Assembly: GCA_033060915.1 (NCBI GenBank)
Contig: CM065381.1
Span: 33,824,336-33,888,335 of the forward strand
Source of the DNA: Euryodendron excelsum
Lineage: Eukaryota; Streptophyta; Magnoliopsida; Ericales; Pentaphylacaceae
Direction of reading: 5' to 3'
Length of the DNA: 64,000 nucleotides
The translations under genes and the position numbers were made by a program. The notes beneath the pieces are model-generated. The model had not been told where the DNA came from. It worked only from the letters and a program-made list of their open reading frames with translations, and made no database searches. Position 1 is the stretch's first letter, and each line of letters begins with the position of its first letter. Positions 59,942-64,000 of the stretch are shown piece after piece.

Positions 59942-60651
59942 CTATGCATCCATGTTCATGTATTCAATATTCCATGTCAAGACAAGAGTTCCAAAGTAAC
60001 TCAAGTCACTGCATTTTTATGCATATGATCAAACCAAAGAGAGTGACTCCAAGTTCACTCTCCCTTGTATTAAACCTACCAAAATTCTAAGGGTTCCCAT
60101 GCAACCCTAAGGACTCATAGCATGCATTTCAAGTCATTCCATAAGAGGGACCCCAATCCCTCTATACTCACAGAGATAAGGTTGCCAAAAGACAAGAGAT
60201 GATTAAACAACAAGGTCTTTCAATGACTTCCTCAATATCAAGTTCAAAGAAGACGAATCCCAAGACTCAAGAGTAGTTTAGGATCTCAAACGTAAAAGTC
60301 CCTAGAAAATTGATTCCTCTCCCCCTATTAAAATGTATTTCAATTCCGTTGTATTTAAACTCCAAAATTCAATGTACTTATTTACTTTTTATGAATAAAT
60401 GAATGAATGAATGGGTGAATATAAGTTCTCACTCGACGGTAAGGTATCTGTGTACAAGGGCAAACCCCTTATCTAAAAAAAGTGAGCCAAATCCGTTATA
60501 TTTAGTCTCCCTCTCAAGAAGGGAAACCCCTAAGGCATGCGTTGCATAAAGCTTTCCAAACGTCGGAAACTAACTTGTGGCTTGTGTCCTTGTTTTTCTT
60601 TTCTTTCTTCTTTTTTTTTTTTTTCCAGAAACTACACCATAGAAATCCATC
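59133..60651 (+). other. 5' leader of element F (noncoding)
   Basis: Collinear with the leaders of A and B. Intron-like signals: acceptor TTTTTTTTTGTAG ending at 59353, which could pair with the LTR donor AAG-GTAGG at 56364; donor GGTAAGG at 60439 and acceptor TTTTCCAG ending at 60628. No ORF of interest. Confidence 0.5.
59906..59938 (+). repeat. (TC)n microsatellite in the F leader
   Basis: About 16 uninterrupted TC units. The same place in A and B has only a short GAGAGAGA (minus strand), so this is an expansion in F. Confidence 0.9.
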
Positions 60652-61423
60652 ATTGCTCCTAAGAAAGACCGGTATGTACCTAGAGACCCCATCATTACGC
60701 ATCAAAGAGCTGCACAAATGGTTGCCAATCTTAACGAGTCATCCTTCGTCTCCCGAGAAGAAGTCAATGAGATGAGGACCAAGATCGATGAGATGTTCAA
60801 GCTCATCCAGTCCATAGCCATAAAAGAAGTTTCTCTGGCCTCGTCATCATTCACTGCTTTTCCCAAAGACTCTGAGCACGCTAACCCAAGAGTTGTGCTA
60901 TAATATGATACTATGGGGAAGAACAAAGAAGATTCCAAAGGGGCCAATACTTTAGAAGAAGAAACCATACTGCTCTCGTCTACTGTGAAGAGAACTTCCC
61001 TTGACCCTCTCAATTTGAAAATTCAATGGTTGGAGGACTCAGTGCAAAGCCTCCACGACTATGACTCCTTTGGACTTGCATCTTATAATGAGTTGTTCTT
61101 CTTCCCAGATCATCCAAGACCTGCCAAGTCCAAAATGCCTGACTTTCAAAACTATGATGGCACTAGTAACCCTATAGCCCACCTTCGCTTATATGCTGGG
61201 GCATTAAGTGGTCATGGCAACGATCCAAAGCTTCTCATGTAATTGTTCCAATATAGTCTCACTAGATCTGCCTTGCAATGGTTTGCCCAACTTCACTTAA
61301 GGAAGATCATAACCTGGATTGAGCTAGTCAATGCACTCAAAGCCCAATATTGCCATAACATTGACCTTACCTCTGACCGGTGGTCCTTGATGACTATGAG
61401 TAAAGAAGAAAAAGAAAGTTAGC
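60652..61423 (+). pseudogene. gag: Gag of element F, N-terminal part, truncated
   Basis: A + strand gag collinear with B: IAPKK reading upstream, ATG at 60718, helical N-terminus (MRTKIDEMFKLIQSIAIKEV), KMPDFQNYDGTSNPIAHLRL, and LQWFAQLHLRKIITWIELVN. In-frame stops are TAA at 60901-60903 and after 61239, the first where B has CAA. It stops at MTMSKEEKES (about 61423), where antisense PMD sequence begins. The rest of gag, the knuckle and the spacer are deleted. Confidence 0.75.
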
Positions 61424-61720
61424 CTGTAATGATGGCCCAATATAAAGGAGTATGACTTAGCTCGAAGCCTATGAAATGAAAGGTCCTAGTCTCTCCAAAT
61501 CACCTCTTAATCAATGCTAGTACTAAGTGTCGATTCAAGCAGTTAGCCTGTAATCCTATAAATGTCCCAAATTCGATCTCCGCCAAGAAGCCCCTATAAG
61601 ATGGAGCTGCCCACTGCATAGTACTAGAAATAAGATGGACAGCCCCTCTGAAAATGCATGTACCTGGGGAGGAGGCAAGTGCTGCTAGTAGGTAAAGAAA
61701 AGAAAGGATCAAAAGATTTC
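61424..61720 (-). pseudogene. PMD N-terminal stub of element F
   Basis: A minus-strand fragment matching the PMD start of copy C (SYRGFLAEIEFGTFIGLQAN, LNRHLVLALIKR, then TRTFHFIGFEL after a TGA). It is antisense to the F gag, as expected for this family. It joins gag head-on at about 61423 through a deletion. Confidence 0.7.
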
Positions 61721-61954
61721 AAATTTCTAGTCAAAATAAATTTTCTACACATCTTGTCTTTAAAAAATTCAAATTTCTAGTCAAAATGAATTTTTTACAC
61801 ATTGTCTTCAAAATTTCCAATTTCTAGTCAAAACGAATTTTCTACATGTTTTGTTCAAATTTCAAATCAAAATAGTTTCTAATTCAAAATCAAAAGTTCA
61901 TTTTCAAAAATTGAATCTCAAAACAATTTTCAATCAAAGTCTATCCCCAGTTTT
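61721..61954. repeat. Short tandem repeat near the F/G boundary
   Basis: About three and a half copies of a 46-48-bp unit with the core TTCTAGTCAAAA...TTTTCTACA (from about 61725), decaying into an A/T-rich stretch. It is not seen elsewhere in the window and ends at the G LTR terminus. Confidence 0.6.
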
Positions 61955-64000
61955 TGTCGCGCCCTAAATTTTCGCACCCGAAAAAGACAAGTGAGAAAAA
62001 CACTGTGCTCTCTCGTTAGAACTCATCCTCCTAGGAGGACGAGTGTGACTAGGTTTGAATTGAAAATTTGATTTGAATAAAGGGCTTTTGGAAAACATTT
62101 GGAGTCACCACCTAACTTGATTAAGGTGAGTTAGGTCACCTAAAACTAAGCACAATCTGAAGATTACACTTAGGGTTTTTTGAAAAAAGATTTGAAAACT
62201 CCTAAAGAGAGAGTTTTTAAGAAAATAGGTTGTTTGGCAACCTTTGAAAAGATTTAAGGCCCCTTTTTTGAAAATAACTCCATTTGGTCTTTGAAAACTG
62301 TGATCTAGGTTCGGAGGTTGGTTACGTGTAGGAAAGACGCACCAAGCCATCACCCTACCCCACCCTTGCGTTACCTACATGTCTATTCACCCTAGGTTCA
62401 CGCATTCGAAATATTTGATTAATATATGTCCAACTCTATCCACTTTGAAAAGAACTTTTAGAAAGAAGTTGACATGGTGCATGATATGCAAATGTAAGAA
62501 TTTGATTCAATTTTGAAAGTAGATTTGAAAAGAACTTGATTTGATTTGAAATAAATTTGAAAATATAGATTTGATTTTGAAAGAAAGTTTTAGAAATTGA
62601 AAATAGAGATTTGAAAATAGATTTTTGGAATTGGAAGTTTGAAAATAGTTATGGAATTGGAAACTTGAAAAAGTTTGTGAAAATAGAAGCTTGAAAAAGG
62701 TTGTGACTGCACCCGTGAGGGTTGCCTACGAATCCCTTTTTGGAAATCAGGTCATTCGTAGTTTGGACAAGAATCCGATAGAAAATTAGATTTGAAAATA
62801 GTTTGATTTGGAAAAGAGGTTCGATTTGGAACTTGGATTGGAAGATTGAAAATTAAACTTTGATTTGAAATAGAACATAGAAGATTTGAAACAATTGGAC
62901 GTTGATTTAAAATAGAACTGAGGATTTGAAATAATCCTCAGAATTGACTTCGAACTTGATTTGGAAATATAGAGTTTTGAAAACATCTTAACTTGAATTG
63001 ACATTTGGAAAAGCTTTTCGGTTTAGAAAAGAATTTTTAAAGAAGAGTTGGAAGCTTCCTAACTTTAGGCTTAGGGTTGAACGAAGGTCTAGACATTCTA
63101 GGACTTAGGGTAACCTAGGGTTGAAGCATATCATTGAATTGAATTTGACTTGAACTTAAAAAGCTTGATTTTAGAAAGCTTGGTTTTAGGAAACCTAGAC
63201 TTAGGAAGATAGGATTTAGGAAGGACTTGAGATTAAGAAAGATTTGATTGGAAAGTTTGATTTATAAAACATGGAGAGTTGGAGTCTAGGAAAGATAGAA
63301 TTTAAAAAATCTTGAAATTAGAAAAGTTTCAAGATAGGAAAGTTCCATTTTAGAAAAGTTTCATTTTAGGAAAGTTTAAAATAGGAAAGGTTTTGAAATT
63401 GGAAAATTTTGAATTTAGAAAGTTTCAAATTAAGAAAGTTTCGAATTTGGAAAGTTTCCTTGTTAGGAAAGATTTGATTAGGTTTGAGAAAGATTTGGAA
63501 TTTTAAATGTTTTACAATTAGGAAAAGTTTGGATTTAGAAAGATTAAGAAGCTTAAAGTTTAAGGAAATATTTGAAAGTTTAAGTCTTGAAAACTTAAGA
63601 TTTAGGAAGGTATGAGATTATGAAGGATTGGAATTTAAGAAAGATTTCGATTCGGAAGGATTTAATTTCTACTAAATGATTGGATTTTATTTTCAAAAAG
63701 AGATGATTTGATTTTGTTTTCAAAAACGGAGGATTTGATTTACTTCACAAATGGAAGATTTGATTTGACATAGAATTGGAAAGGAGGAAATTTGGAAAAC
63801 TTAGGTTTGGAAAGCCCTAGTTTTGGTATATGAAAAGTAATTTTGGAAGTCTAAGAATTGACATAGAAAATAAAGATTTTGGAAATCTATGTTTTGAGGC
63901 AAGATTGGAAATCGTATTTTAGGAGAGAAAATTAGGGTTTCCAAACCATGGCTCTAGGGTTCGACTTAAACTCCAAGAAAAAGAGATTTCAGAAAATAGA
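61955..64000 (-). mobile_element. LTR G, partial (runs out of window)
   Basis: A minus LTR beginning TGTCGCGCCC at 61955, with the D-type variant CACCCGAAAAAGACAAG. It contains U5, the ACGAATCC-type block near 62725 and the G-poor region to the window edge. There is no complete PBS on its left, so it is the 3' LTR of an element lying to the right, or a solo LTR. Confidence 0.8.

Noticed and set aside
61930..61956. CCCCAG next to LTR G as a residual PBS
   Set aside because: Only about seven bases match and the rest of the site is absent; chance is as likely.
1..64000. tRNA, rRNA, or intact host genes
   Set aside because: The only tRNA-like sequences are the PBS complements; no cloverleaf, rRNA core or intact exon-intron host gene was recognised.

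Overview
This window is plant nuclear DNA (a seed plant with a repeat-rich genome is the best guess; the species cannot be read from it). Essentially all 64 kb consists of nested and rearranged copies of one LTR retrotransposon family. The family belongs to the Ty3/gypsy group and looks Tat/Ogre-like. Evidence for this: very long LTRs (about 4.4-5.3 kb) that begin TGTAAGCACCCC and end GGGCGCGACA; a primer-binding site matching the 3' end of plant tRNA-Arg; a Retrotrans_gag-type Gag with a C-X2-H-X5-H-X4-C knuckle; a polypurine tract next to the 3' LTR; and a gene antisense to the element, just inside the 3' LTR, that encodes a plant mobile domain (PMD) protein. I found no protease, reverse transcriptase, RNase H or integrase in any copy, so these are non-autonomous gag + antisense-PMD elements. 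No intact host gene is visible.

Layout, left to right. 1-4298 is LTR-1 (+, cut by the window edge). 4299-4574 is an antisense coding fragment of unknown origin. 4575-8478 is LTR-2 (+, 3' end lost). Element A (minus strand) holds a PMD remnant (8483-9635), a conserved noncoding spacer, a capsid-less gag (11582-12844), leader, PBS, and an LTR at 14306-24448. That LTR is split by a solo LTR of the same family (17855-22699, +) flanked by ACTCG/ACCCG. Element B (minus) follows: PMD 24455-25548, gag 27505-29579, PBS 31011-31028, LTR 31027-35539. The leader, PBS and LTR of element D start at 35540, 36097 and 36117. Element C (39658-53155, minus) inserted into the D LTR with target duplications GCCGG/GCTGG; C is the best-preserved copy, with 3' LTR, PPT, full-length PMD gene, gag and a truncated 5' LTR. 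The D LTR resumes at 53161 and ends at 54508, inside the start of the element F LTR (54509-59112, +). F carries a PBS, a leader, a truncated gag and a PMD stub. A last minus-strand LTR (G) starts at 61955 and leaves the window.

How the parts work together. Each LTR has a TATA box about 1.7-1.8 kb from its 5' end. Palindromes built on GCGCCAC/GTGGCGC lie upstream of it and telo-box motifs (AAACCCTAG) downstream. The U3 carries three kinds of tandem repeat, two of which form small hairpins that differ by compensatory changes. The rest of the LTR is a long, almost G-free stretch. Gag is read from the LTR promoter. The PMD gene is read the other way, appears to have its own spliced 5' leader and a short C-terminal intron, and in copy C has the LTR palindrome upstream of it. 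Gag and PMD frames are broken mainly by in-frame stops, many of which look like C-to-T changes in CAG or CGA codons, as expected for old methylated copies.
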